Of a stretch of 64,000 nucleotides of DNA, positions 35,266 through 47,349 are shown in pieces (position 1 is the first letter of the stretch; every line of letters starts with the position of its first letter). Made by a program: the position numbers and the translations under genes. A model generated the notes under the pieces. That model made no database searches and was not told where the DNA came from. It saw nothing but the letters and a program-made list of their open reading frames with translations. This DNA is from Cryptomeria japonica (lineage: Eukaryota; Streptophyta; Pinopsida; Cupressales; Cupressaceae). The stretch covers positions 153,965,048 to 154,029,047 of the forward strand of contig NC_081407.1 of assembly GCF_030272615.1 (NCBI RefSeq), read 5' to 3'.

Positions 35266-37014
35266 ATGCATTGTCCAAGTAATGGTTCAATAGATTTTTC
35301 AAATTTGATGGATCTAGATGTGGTTCCTAGATCTGAAAACCCTTTGTCAAATTTGAAAGAAATTGATAGGGAGATTGAAATACATCTTCAAAGGATCCAA
35401 GAAAGGTTCATCTTGTTTTTAAGAAGGAAAGTAGGGAAAAGAAAGGAAGAATCATTATATGTCTTTTATGAAAGATTTAGTGCTGCATTAAATGAGATTC
35501 CAGTTGATGTTAGACCCCATGAGTCTGTTTGGATTGAGTTATTCTTAGAGCTTGATGAGCCCGACTCAATTAATTGGTCTTCAACCTTGAGGGAAGAAAG
35601 CGTTGCACACATTAAAGAATGGATAGATGAGATTGAAGTGACTAGATCTGAAAATACACATAGTATTGAGTATAGTGATGGAGATGAATCCATGAGTGGA
35701 GATATCTCTTATGATGCTAAAGATGACTCTTATTCTCAGCATGATAGTGCAGATGTGTATTCAGAGCAAGAAGAAAATTCTGAAAGCATAAGTTTTTGTT
35801 CAAATAATTTTGAGCCTTTTGAGGTTTTAGATTTGAATAATATAGATCATCTTGTTGTTAGTTTCAATCCACAAAGTGTTTGCAACCAAGGTTATGAAAC
35901 CATGTTGCAACATATAGCAACACTTTATGAGCAGCATGATAAAGGTTATGATGTAGGTATTAGTTATTGTAATGATGAAATAAATGTGCATAAAGACATG
36001 AGCACAAAAGATTTAATGCTTGCATCAGATTGGGACAATGTTTACAACACAGAAGGTAAAGCCAAGGAAAATGAAAATAAAGGAGAAGGTTCACTAAGTA
36101 GTGAACAAGTCTCAGAATTCTTAGCTACTAATCTTCAGAGGTATGCATCTGGAAGTTTGCCCAAACTCTCATACCCTACCAGTATATGTTTTGATATTGA
36201 TAATATTTTTGAGGGTGTGAAGTATGATACATGTGCTGCTGATTCTTTCCCTACAGTTGATTTGAATAGTAGACAAGATGAAAGTGCATATAAGGTTGAT
36301 AGATGTAATGATGTGGATTTATATGTTGATATGAATTCAAAATTTAAATCTTATGCTGATCTTAGTGTTAAAGAGAAAGACAAATATGAAGTTGTTTTCC
36401 TAGATTTGCAAGTGGTTAATGAACCATTACTTGATGATGTATTTCCATGTGTGCAAAGTGCTGATAGAAATTGTGATCAACATGCTAAATTGCAGTCATT
36501 TTATGAAGAAATGTTCCTCTCTAGTTTGCAAGACAATATTAAGGATGAGTTCTTTCTTTTTGTGCAAACTAGTGGTCAACATGTGCCTGATGTTCCTAGC
36601 TTTCAGAGGGAGTTGGATTACTTTTCATTTCAGCTGGGTAAGAATTGTAAAGAGTATGACAGTTATATGTCATATAGTGATCAACACTCTCAACATTTGT
36701 TTGATTTCCAACTATCTGGTGATTACCAATATGCTGAGTATCTTTTATGTGATAAACTGACGAGAAGAGACAATGTTTGTGATCAGGAAGATGACAGTGA
36801 AAATTCCAGCTTATTGATTCATGGATATGAGAATCATGTATTTGATAGGGTAAGCATTCACTTCAATTTTGATGGCTCAGGGTCATATGTAAATAATTTC
36901 TATATTGTACAATTGCTTTGCTTCAGTTGTGTGGTTTTCAATAAGGAACCCTTGTTTTTTGAGAAGAAGAGAAGTGATCTGTTTTTGGGTGGTTTGCTCT
37001 ACCAAAGATTCTGA
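35266..37014 (+). CDS. Q ORF: intact acidic protein of 582 residues, unknown function
   Basis: An uninterrupted frame from ATG 35266 to the stop just before 37015, 45 bp short of the 3' LTR; it is by far the longest intact frame in the window. Residues about 1-130 are helical with a run like a retrotransposon gag helix (LYVFYERFSAALNEIPVDVRP, then WIELFLELDEP), so a distant gag capsid origin is possible. Residues 130-520 are strongly acidic and Ser/Asp/Tyr-rich, with little basic character and no zinc knuckle. A hydrophobic stretch near residues 550-560 (YIVQLLCFSCVVF) could be a membrane or buried segment. No enzyme motif is seen. Intactness inside LTRs that have clearly diverged suggests the frame was under selection until recent transposition, or still is. 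The function is not known. Confidence 0.75.
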   Translation: MHCPSNGSIDFSNLMDLDVVPRSENPLSNLKEIDREIEIHLQRIQERFILFLRRKVGKRKEESLYVFYERFSAALNEIPVDVRPHESVWIELFLELDEPDSINWSSTLREESVAHIKEWIDEIEVTRSENTHSIEYSDGDESMSGDISYDAKDDSYSQHDSADVYSEQEENSESISFCSNNFEPFEVLDLNNIDHLVVSFNPQSVCNQGYETMLQHIATLYEQHDKGYDVGISYCNDEINVHKDMSTKDLMLASDWDNVYNTEGKAKENENKGEGSLSSEQVSEFLATNLQRYASGSLPKLSYPTSICFDIDNIFEGVKYDTCAADSFPTVDLNSRQDESAYKVDRCNDVDLYVDMNSKFKSYADLSVKEKDKYEVVFLDLQVVNEPLLDDVFPCVQSADRNCDQHAKLQSFYEEMFLSSLQDNIKDEFFLFVQTSGQHVPDVPSFQRELDYFSFQLGKNCKEYDSYMSYSDQHSQHLFDFQLSGDYQYAEYLLCDKLTRRDNVCDQEDDSENSSLLIHGYENHVFDRVSIHFNFDGSGSYVNNFYIVQLLCFSCVVFNKEPLFFEKKRSDLFLGGLLYQRF

Positions 37015-37059
37015 ATTCTTGTGTTGATCTTGCAATCAACCATCCCCAGTCAGAGCCAC

Positions 37060-38948
37060 TATTGGGACTCATAAAATTTTGTCAATTTGAGAGGCCCATT
37101 TTAAAATCCTGCTCTACACTTTCAAATGGTGCTTGATGTCAACCTGAATTGCCTAGTTTGAGGGCATGAAAAATGGAGCCAACAATCCTCCCCTCATGTG
37201 CTTGTGAAACATGGGAAGTTAAAGAAACTCAGAGCAAATGCAATTGGCTTGTGTAAAGCATTTTTACTTGGGCGCCAAATTGGGTTTACAAAAAAAATAA
37301 ACTGCCAGGCATGAACATTTATCCCACATTGGTAGTGCAGAGGGAGTTTATCACATTTAAATACAAAGCCGCACACTTCTATAATGTCAAAGCTTAAGGG
37401 CTTTTGGCAAAAGGTGGCTCGTGGCCTAGTGGACCCCGCATGTGCATGCATCTCAAGGTGTCTAAATTTTGGGACAGACTGGTGAGAAGAGGCTAAGGGT
37501 CATACAAATCGAGAAGATCCAATGACAGATCCGAGGAAGATCAGCAGTGGAGTAAAATTCTAGGACTATCAACGATTGTCGCTATACCGCAGTTGTGAAG
37601 TGCCGAGAATAAATACCCTCGCGACTAGTGAGATGGCATCCAGTGGTAGTTGTGGTGGTAGACAGGGGGACCTCAGAGCCAATCTTGTGGTGCCACCTAG
37701 CGGAGTGCAGAAGGAGGATCAAGGCAAAAGTCAAAGTTAAATGATATAGTTTCAGACTATAGTGTAAAATGCAGAAATTTAAATCACTGTTGCACAGAGA
37801 GAGATTAATTTACTGGCGGGTTATTTTTTGCTCAAATATACAAGTATTACATATCGTTGGAAAACTCTCAATCTAAGAAGTTTGTTTCTGCAGATAGTTT
37901 CTGCACATGTCAAGTATCTCAAGAGAAGTTGCCTCGGGATTTCAAATTTTTTTTGAGTTTGTCAGAGAATATTTTCTGTAGGCCAAGTGTGTGAGCCATA
38001 AATGCATAAGATTTGACAGTAGTCATTGTTAGAGATGAAATCCGATTTCTTCTCTTCCTTCTTATTCGGAGGTCTTCTCATTTTGCAGGGGTTCCAGAAT
38101 TTTTGTGAGCAAGGCTCCATAATCTTGGTTTCCAGTTGTGAGTTTTTCTTCCAGAGTTTGTATAGTCTAATGTCTTCTTTCAAGTAATGGAGTATATCTT
38201 CTTGTTGTAGGTGTTTCTAGATGTAGGTTTATATGTATGTAAGGCATGCATAAATTCACACAAACTTGTCTCTAGATATATATTTCTTTGTTACAAACTA
38301 AATCCTCAAGGAGGTTGGAATTTGCCATCTCAAGGAGATTGTTGTGATTGTTTGTGGGTATTCTTCAAGGAAGAATTTAAACTCTATAATCAATCATATA
38401 TAATGGAATATGTATTTAAGATTTGATGATTTCATGGATGAGCTAAGTAATGCATTTATAAAAGGCATTAATGCAGGAATATTTTAATATAAAGATGGAC
38501 TTGCAGTAGAGGTTTTTCATTTGCAGTTTGATGTATGACTCCATGCCCTTGGATAAGGCATTGGTCTTGCAGATTCTGGGGATTCTCTGAGATTTAAAAA
38601 AAAAATCAAATATCCAATTACTTTTATGTTTGTAGTTTAGATTGTTCCACCCATCTCATGCTTCAAGTTAGTTGAGATGTCAATGTAGATCTAGCCCATC
38701 TGCAGTAACCTCCTAGTTGTTAATCCTTATGAGATCTATCTACTTTTATTGATGTTATCATATGTGTGTAATGGGTCTGAGTCAATGCATCAAAGGTACA
38801 CCCACCTAGGTTTTGTAGAGCTTGAAGAGTAGAAGGATTCAAAATCCTTATTATGTTGTCCAAGTCCTGAAGTTATTCATTGTATGAAGTTGGCTATTTC
38901 ATAGATAGATTGCAGGTGAACTTGGTTTGCTCTTTTTTGAGAACAACA
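37060..38948 (+). repeat. Q 3' LTR (1,889 bp)
   Basis: Starts TATTGGGACTC (the first G of TG changed to A) and ends GAGAACAACA, followed by CACCC. It is preceded by CCCCAGTCAGAGCCAC, a motif also found next to the G2 3' LTR. Confidence 0.92.
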
Positions 38949-38953
38949 CACCC

Positions 38954-40510
38954 TCCCTTAAGTGCAACTTAGGGGAATGCACTAAAGTTTACAATGCAAC
39001 TAAGCGATGCAAGATGGGTCCTGTCTACTAGGCCATGTTAGGTACCCATGTACAAATGCAAATGCAATCTCCCATAAACAAAGAAAGAGAGAAAAAACCA
39101 AAGGGAAAAAACCCTCCCCCAAAAGAGAGATGATGAAAGCACACAATGCTCTCAATGATGAATGAGAAGAACAAAAAATATGTCCCCCCATAAGAGAAGA
39201 GAGACCATGAAGCCCCCCCTCAATGTTGAATCTCTTGCAAGGATGGTCCAATGATGTTGACCAAGATACCTCCCCATAAGGAAGAAAGAGAGCCTATGAT
39301 GCACCAATAAATTCAAAGTGTGACAAAACTAGGTACCAATGTCGATGCCGATGAATTACTCATTGCAACAAAATGAAGATCATACATGGAGACAACCTGC
39401 TTTGAGCATCATCTGGATACTCATAAATGGTAGAAATACTGGTACAATCCAAGTCTCACATGAGCCATGCACAAATGTGTACAATATAAGTCTCAACCAG
39501 AGCCATGCACCAAGTCTCACAAGATATTCCTAATCTATGTGTACATGAGGATTACATCAAATAGTCAACAATGACAAGATATAAAGAGGCATGACACTTT
39601 ATGATAGTGCAAGTACAACATTTCTCATGCAAGAGAATACATCATGATAAAATATTCAAATGTGAAAACATGAAAATGATGTCACCAACAGAGAAGCCAT
39701 GTAGAATACTGCAGATGAAGATGCCTCTGAATGGAATTTCACCAAGAGATATAAATGAACAACTAACCCCCCATAAAAAGATCATGTTGGCACTTGCAAA
39801 TAATGGGAAAGTGGACTTCTAATTTCAATTTTACAACTTCTCAAAATGAGATATAAGAGACTTCAACAAATACGGCTAGTGATCTAAACTGAGATCCAAG
39901 CAAAATGCAAGTACCAAACATGCCAAAAAATGACCAAATACTGAAAGTACAATTTCTACTCAAAATCACTACAAAAAAATGGCAGATTATGAAAGTAGAC
40001 AAAAAATTATGCACTTTAAAAAAAACAGCACGTGAAATGGAGTCCATATCAGCCCAAACGAAGCCTCCAAAGTTGTAAAAATCGGGATTTCATGATTTCA
40101 GAAAAAACTTGTATTCAAAAATTAGAAAAATCCTACACCACTGTATAGATCATGAAATTATACCCTAAAACAAAACAAATTGCTCAAAAAAAGGAGTCTG
40201 GATGAGAGAGATATCATTATTTGAAAATTGCCTGCAAAATTATAATTTCTGGAAAATTTCCACTGTAGCTTCAAACTTCAAATGCCTCTAGATTTGGCCT
40301 CTGAAGTCTGATTTGGATGAAACAAAAGACAAAAATGACTTTCTTGGACCTCCTCAATCCAATGGTAACCTCAAATTTGATTCATCAAACTTCAATAATA
40401 ACCCGCTATAGAAAGCTCCAAAATACACAACCCCGAATAACATCAAATTTCTCTCAATTTGCAAACCAATGACAGTCTAATGGCTCTCATACCATGTGAA
40501 ATATGGACTA
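38954..40510 (-). other. Element C body, non-coding
   Basis: The minus-strand body between primer site and polypurine tract. A-rich on the plus strand with CCCCCCAT / CTCCCCATAAG words. No frame longer than about 80 codons and no domain is seen. Confidence 0.7.
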
Positions 40511-40522
40511 GCTCTGATACCA
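40511..40522 (-). other. Primer binding site of element C
   Basis: An exact TGGTATCAGAGC on the minus strand directly at the LTR end. Confidence 0.88.
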
Positions 40523-40878
40523 TGTGATATTTTTCCAAGATCAAGGGCACAATGAAAATCATAAAGAGAGACAATAGAATGACAAAAACAAACTGTATTC
40601 TCATCAATATGCAAATGATTAACTGGATTCACTACAAGATGCTCAATGATTGTCCATACAAACAATGTAGATGAGCCTGCTTATATAGGAAAGGCTATAT
40701 GGATATGTGAGCAGACAAATATGATATGTGGCTCAATAAGAAACAAGGGTAGGTAGGAAATAGGTGTGGTAGGTAGGAGAAACAATAAAATATTCTACAT
40801 GAAACATGACATGTGGCTCAATAAGAAACAAGGGTAGGTAGGAAATAGGTGTGGTAGGTAGGAGAAACAATAAAATAT
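40523..40878 (-). repeat. Element C 5' LTR, truncated, with an 85-bp-period duplication
   Basis: Matches 32382 onward, including the TATA box (40680-40687 on the minus strand). It then repeats a 67-bp segment (40726-40792 and 40811-40877, period 85 bp) and stops short of the outer end seen in the 3' LTR. Confidence 0.8.
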
Positions 40879-40984
40879 ACATGATTACTGGTCGACAACA
40901 ACATAATGCCAACACATTACTCACTGGTTAACATTTCCATAATGTCAACAATCTCCAATACCTACTCATCGGTTGACATCACAT
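40879..40984 (-). repeat. Element D LTR remainder with right 57-bp repeat
   Basis: The right copy of the 57-bp direct repeat (40879-40936) and about 50 bp more, up to the B2 LTR at 40985. Confidence 0.6.
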
Positions 40985-42204
40985 TGTTGGCCATTTGGAG
41001 GAATTAATTATGTGTTGCATTGATGTTTTGTCATTGATGTCAACACCAGCTATTTTGGCTTCTTTATTGGTATCTTTCAAGTCCCGGTAGGTTGTTTGGT
41101 TTCTGGTTGGATTATATTATGATCCAGTATGCTTTGGTATGTTTGGGTTATAGAATTGGCTTATTCATGCTACTCATATTCATGTTTAGTTAGTTGGTTT
41201 TGATCTTTTGATCGAATGCTATCCTGTTTTGCTAGTAAGCTTGGTTTGTTGTTTTGGCAAGGGTTTCACCAACAGAGATTTATTGAAAATCTTATATGAT
41301 ATACATAAATGGTGTTGGTATGACTTATAGTGGAGATTCAAGATGATGATGGTGATCATGTTCAAGACTTGGTTGATTGGGATCATTGCTTTAGCCTGTG
41401 TGGACCTATATTGGGTCTCGGTTGATCTAGGTTATGGACCGACTTAATGTAACATGTGGATTGGACCTCTCAATGTGTTTTTGGGATGTCTTATGGGTTG
41501 GATATTATTTGTTTCTTAGGCCGACATGTTTTATAATTATGTAATTGGTTTATTGTCTAGTGGTCGACCTGATTGTTTATGGTCGAGGGTTTGTATATAT
41601 ATGATGTAAGATGTCATTGTAGATCATCATGGGAATGTGATATGGATATGTAATGAGTGATTAATGTAATAATCAGGAAGAGGATTTGGTCGATCATTGG
41701 AGATCAAGTTGAGTTTATGTAAGAGGATTTATTCCTCCGGTATTGCTTAACTAGAACTGTACTCAGGCATAGGAGATGTTATCTTTGTAGTTCATTCTTT
41801 CTTCCAGATTGTAGTTTGGATTTCTTTGTAGTTAGTGAGACTCCTTTTGTGATGAGCAGTGCACTCTAGGATGTTGGCCTTCCTGCAAGTGCAGGCCCCT
41901 CAATTGTAATTCACATACTTACTGCAAAAGTATTATCTAACTGTGGGTAGGATTCCCACCATGGTTTTTCCCTTTACTGGGTTTTCCATGTACAAATCTT
42001 GGTGTCATGTGGATGGTATTTATTCTCTGATTATTTTTTATGCTTAATTGGTATATCTGTTATTTCGGTATTTGGTTTTTGCATTCTGGTATTGATCTTT
42101 TGGGTTATGGTATTAAAGTTTTAATTGCTTAAGGTTCTGGTAGTCCGAGACAACTGATTCACCCCCCTTCTTAGTTGTCTTCTGGTTATTTGAATTGTCT
42201 AACA
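40985..42204 (+). repeat. B2 5' LTR (1,220 bp)
   Basis: TGTTGGCCATTT to GTCTAACA, with the hairpin at 41943-41959, CACCCCCCTTC near the end, and GCAAGTGCAGGCCCCT shared in inverse with the Z3 LTR. Confidence 0.87.
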
Positions 42205-42261
42205 ATTGGTATTAGAGCTTTGGTCCTCTCTGTAGAAGCTTAACTGCTTGATGAAGATCCT

Positions 42262-43125
42262 ATGGGTACTAATAGTCCAGGTTTATCTAGTTCATTTGCT
42301 GCTATCTTTCAGAGAGATATTCGTAGGCTTGATGGAATAACTACAGAGTATGGAAGATTCGGATGGTGACTCATCTGAGATGTCTTGGCAAGGAGATTTG
42401 GGAATTTATAGAGAATGGTGTAACCCCTTATAATCCGACATCTAGAAATCCTCCTTCAAAAAACTTGGATAAGGACCTTGAAAATGATTGTAGAGAAAGA
42501 TAATCCCTCTTGCGTGCACTTTTTGATCAGAAAATAATAGGATTAACTGACAAAACATTTGCAAAGGCTATATGGGATAATTTGAAGACTCTTAATGAAG
42601 GTGACCCTACTGTGAAGATTGCTAAACTTGATGGTTATCGGGTGAGATATGAGAACCTGAAGATGGAAGAAGATGAAAGGATTACTGTATTCATGGAAAG
42701 GGAAAATGAGATTGTTATGGGAATTCAATGTTGTGGTGGAAATCTGAGTGAAGATGAAATAGTTTCTAAAGTTCTGAGAGCTTTACCACTGACTTACAAG
42801 ATGAAGGCTACTGCAATTAATGAATTGATAACAATGGCTAATACTTCTATCAACATAGATACCTTGGTTGGGAAATTATTTGCTATTGAGCTTGAAGAAT
42901 TTGGACCATCTGGAGATGTGAAGTTTGAACCTTAATTTTCATGTATCTGCATCATCAACCAACAAGCAAGATTGGAAAGCTTTATGCAAAGGAATTGGAA
43001 GAAATGAAGAGAGAAGATGACGAATTTGAGCAACTTGAAGCCCTATTTGCTAGAAGAGTACCTAAAGGACTGGTAGGAAGTAAGTATGAAGGAAAAACAC
43101 CTTTTAAATGTTTTGCATGCAATAA
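42262..43125 (+). pseudogene. B2 gag, first part
   Basis: The ATG at 42262 (MGTNSPGLSS) starts the protein. Frame changes follow, then the UBN2-type domain (42510-42935) with FAKAIWDNLKTLNEGD and IVSKVLRALPLTYKMK, and the linker (42941-43125) ending in the first half of a zinc knuckle, CFACNKI. G2 inserted here; the knuckle continues after 60036. A stop near 42933 and several near 42370-42500 show decay. Confidence 0.85.
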
Positions 43126-44206
43126 GATTGGCCCCTTTCCTTAAATAATATTTAAATTACAATATGACCCTTGTGCACCCTTTTATGAAAGGTTCATCCT
43201 CTACATTAGAGGGCAACTCCACGTGAGATTTACAATGAATTTTTATGTAGAAAATTTTAGAAATAAACACACTTTTCACCAAAAAGCGTGAAAGGCTTTT
43301 GCATTCATTCATCAACACAAAAGAATGCTATGAAGAATGAAAAGAATATCACCGAAGATCTATTCCAAATTTAGAGCTCACAGACTTCTACTTCCACACA
43401 TGTTCATTGCATAAACCCAAAATAAAGTAAGCTCAATGCACTGTAAATACTAATCGATTCTCTCTCATGTCTCATAGGACAAGGGGGATCAATGTCATTC
43501 AAACAACAATGAGGATTACCTATAAATGATGAAAATCAATGAATCCACAAACACAAAGAGAATTAGTAAATAAAATGATATATTTCACGCATCAACATAT
43601 ATCCCAACAAAGATCGCTAATCCTTCAAATACATAGATTTAAAAGATTGCATCCAAAAAATCATTTTCATTCAAATGCCAGAAATATCAGTTCTGATAAA
43701 TTCAAGGAAATCAAATCTATTCCTCCAAATCATAGTTTTTTGGACCTTTACTTAAACTTACTTACTTACATAAATAGCCCCCATGCCAATAGTTTGTTAC
43801 ACCATAACTAAAACCTTTAATTCTAACCTAGAGTTAAAGAAACCGTTTGCTTGAAAACAAATGAAACTAGATAAATAACAACCGTAGATTGGCTGACAAC
43901 TCATCCATTAGCTGATCAGGACTCCACTGTGGTAGAGGAGGCCATTGATTTATCCTACTTTGTCGTGGAACTATGCATGTTACGCCACTCTAGATGTGCT
44001 GCTAAGAAATTCAAGATGACTTGAAAATACGGGAGTTCAATATGTAAGATGCATTGCTTCCAGACCTCCTTATCCACATTTACCTTCAACACCTTATCTT
44101 TATGCACCTCCAAATGATTAGAGAAAACTGTGAGCATTGGCTCTATTCTAGCTACCTTTGAGAAATTATATGTAGTCAAAGATTTTGTTTCCTTGATGAA
44201 CTGTAT

Positions 44207-46842
44207 TCATTCCTTAAAGATCTTCACCATGTCTGCAACAGTTTCAATTATTTGAGCATCTTCCTTCATGAGTTGAATGTCGATACTCTTAAGATATTTT
44301 TGCATGGTGTCAATAAGATCTATCAACCCTTTAAGAAATCTTGTAGATTCCTCATGACCTTGTTTGATGATTGAATTTCTCCACTCTACATTCTTCCTTG
44401 ACACATAAATCACATTGTCATCTAGAATCTCCATGGGTTTCTCAGCTAAGAACTTCATTACACCAAATTTCTGCACATCATTCATTTGCGCAAGTACTAC
44501 CACCCATTTAGTCTTTTCCTTTTCCCAAGCAACAACTTCTAGTTCTAACTCCTTACTTATGGTTATAACATCTTCATACACTTTTACCAAGTTGACAATA
44601 TAATCTAAGCCTTGTTGTATTATGAGATCAAGCCATTCATTGAAATTTTCTACCACCATTCCATTTCTTTGAACCTGATCTAACATCTTTTGGTTCACTA
44701 GAGACTTGGGATCAAAGGATAGTGTCATTTGCGATAGGGGTTGAGGACTTGTATGGTGTATAGCATTAATGTATTCAGCCATTTGCATGATGATCTATTT
44801 CAACTCCTTTTTATCCTTTTCATCTTTCCAAGATCTTGAAATCATCCTCTTTATGGAGGATTCCAAGTGCTTGACATCAACCGCCCACGAAGAAACTCCC
44901 AAAGTTGATTTTCTCCATGATGAAGTCAGCTTCAGTAGCTTTCTCTAAATCTCTGCCTGGGATAGGTTTAGCTATTTCAGTTGTCTAATGACCTGTAGCC
45001 TCATCTACCTCCACCATTGTCAAAGTTTTGAGTTTATTTCACTTAGACACTTTTCCAAGGCACTTGCTCACCATATCTTTCATGGGGATTGTGATTGTGA
45101 CAACATTGCACTTTTCCTCAATGGAAGCCCCTAACCATTGCAAAGTGCTTGAAGTTTGTTTGGACAAAGGAGTTGTTTGAATACTCGGGGAATCAACAAA
45201 AGTTAGGGTGTTCATTGGATTCAGATCACCTTCTGGTTCTTTACCTATGTCTGCATCTTGTACTGGAGGATTATTCAATTCTTGTTGATCCATTATCACT
45301 TCAACTTCTTCACTTAGATCCAAGTCTACAATATTTTGGCTCAATGCTGGCTCTCTGCTCTTTTTTTTTCTTCTTGATCAAGTCACTCAGACTGGTAAAG
45401 AACTTAGGTGGGACCTTTTCGATCTTCTGGGCTGAATTTCTTCAACAATTCACTTTGTATTACCTACAACATCAACAATCTTGTTAGCGGTTGAAATAGG
45501 AAGTTGAGTTGGTGCTTGCAAACCAACTGTTAGTTCATGTGAAGGCATGAATGATCCTTTTCTAAATTTCTGATCTCTTAACCATTTTTCAGTTCTCCTT
45601 ATAACATTGAAGGTCATGTCCTAAATGCTTTCATCTTCCTTTTTGTCCCAGTTAATCTCCAGAATCAGCTACCCTTGAACCTTCTTAAATTCTAGCTCCA
45701 AGTTCAAAGCATCAGACACAAATTTATAACTGTAATAGTCAAGTTCCATTTGGAAAAGCAACCCTAGATTCACCCTTTGTTCCTAACTTTTTATCAATAT
45801 GAGCCAATTGTCTTCTCACTTCAATGAGTACATAGCTATCAAAGGTGTATCTAGGTAACTTAAATGGTTCACCCTCAAAACCACCTACTCGAAGATAGGT
45901 AAACCTGGGAAATTGAATAAAAAAGATGCCATATATATTAATCAATTGCATGTCTTGAACTGACATCCTTTTATTAACATCGCCTTATAATTCAAATACA
46001 AGTCTTCCCGCAAAGACACCATTCCATCTGGTGATATGTTCTACACATTTCTATTGTTGTAGTAAAGGGTAGTAATCATAGACTTTCATACCATCCACCC
46101 ATTTTTCATTATGTAGTTCGTACCAATCTCTAGTACAAGCTAATATGTAGAACTAATAATAAGACATGCAAAAACTAGACATACCCACAAAATTACTTAA
46201 TCCCTCATGAAGTCTTTCTGTAATCACTTGTGCCCAGTCAAGATATTTTTCACCTGATAGAAGCACTTGAATATAAAAATACATCCAGTCCTCCCAATAA
46301 AAGGAGTGCGAATTCCCCTTCAGCCTGTTCAACAATATCACAATATCTCGCACTTCTGTAATGAATTTCTCCTTGGTAAGGGGCTTTGATAGCCATGACC
46401 CACCCTTTTGAACCTCCAGAAACCAATTTCTTGTGATAACACTTGTCTATACACTTTTCTTCTTAGAGAAGAATGCGTAGGAGGCCCCAATTGACTAGTC
46501 TTCATATGGCTCCTAATGCGGGATGCCCATCACAACCATTATTGTTTCTCTGTTAATATCAACTAATAACTCACCACTACTAGTTCTTATGCACCTATTT
46601 TCAGCATCGTGCCTATTCATACATGCTATTACCAAATTTGGGCATGTGGCAGTAACTGGAAATGCAATAGCTTCAACTAGACCATTTCTTACTATTCTCT
46701 CCATTATTGAACCAACTTTAGGGTTTCTGGCTCTTTCTAAGAAATTTCTTAGGTCGGCTTGAGTTAAAGAGGTATCATCTAATTCTAGAAGTATGCTCAC
46801 CAAGCATGATATCCGACCAATTTTTAGAAGTATTGGCCTCAT
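44207..46842 (-). pseudogene. Gene inside the G2 3' LTR, unknown function (copy 1)
   Basis: The same gene as 56370-59006, read on the strand of pol. Pieces in order: MRPILLKIGRISCLVSILLEL with VDINRETIMVVMGIP (46513-46842); a segment with ERLHEGLSNFVGM (about 46200); IQFPRFTYLRVGGFEGEPFKLPRY (45739-45966); an acidic piece (45039-45344); and a helical C-terminus of 193 open codons (44207-44788). In this copy the C-terminal piece is more intact than in copy 2. Frameshifts and stops separate the pieces. No known domain is recognised. Confidence 0.65.
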
Positions 46843-47349
46843 AATGTCTACTTATACTTCTACTAAACAATCTCGAAGCAAGATAGAATTCTATTCCAAC
46901 AAACCAAAGATTTATGTTATACTGACAAACCTTCTGAACTAAAGAAATACAATATAGGGAAATTGTCTGAACTCACCTGTTACCACCATGAATATGTGAA
47001 ACCCTCTCACAAAAGTGAAGCTAAAATTACCTTTGATGTCTCGAGTTTGCTCAATTATAACAGCTACAACCTTTACAAATTTGTTAATGAATTTACATGT
47101 CTTTTTAAGCAAACAGGAAGAAAAATCAAGAAAAATCTAGACACGCTTCATAATTATTCATTCAAACGTGTGAAGTAACAATGATATGAGTGAAAACCTG
47201 ATACTTTCTTAATTGCCCATCACCTCTGCACAAATAGTTAATGTCCTCATGATTTCTTTCCAAATTAAAAATTTTAAACTATTAGATGCTGGGAATATTC
47301 CTTTTTGCTCCATTGCCTCCAGTGTTATTAAAATATTTAGAGTTAACTT

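Larger units (their letters stand above)
32891..38948 (+). mobile_element. Element Q: LTR element whose only gene is an intact 582-codon ORF
   Basis: LTRs 32891-34764 and 37060-38948, target duplication CACCC at 32886-32890 and 38949-38953, and a primer site TGGCAACTCTGTTGGGGA (34769-34786). The body of about 2.3 kb contains the single ORF 35266-37014. There is no protease, RT, RNase H or integrase. Total length is 6,058 bp. Confidence 0.93.
32382..40878 (-). mobile_element. Small non-coding LTR element C, interrupted by Q
   Basis: On the minus strand: 5' LTR 40523-40878 (outer end truncated), primer site TGGTATCAGAGC (40511-40522), non-coding body 38954-40510, polypurine AAGGGAGGG, 3' LTR 32382-32887. 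Without Q it is about 2.4 kb. It has no reading frame of note, so it is a TRIM/LARD-like non-autonomous copia-type element. Confidence 0.8.

Noticed and set aside
35266-37014. Q ORF as a normal host gene
   Set aside because: It lies wholly between two LTRs with a primer site and target duplications, in the position of gag.
34042-38426. Cys-rich small frame present in both Q LTRs (34042-34230 and 38211-38426)
   Set aside because: It is present twice only because LTRs are copies; there is no sign of separate selection and it ends at different stops.
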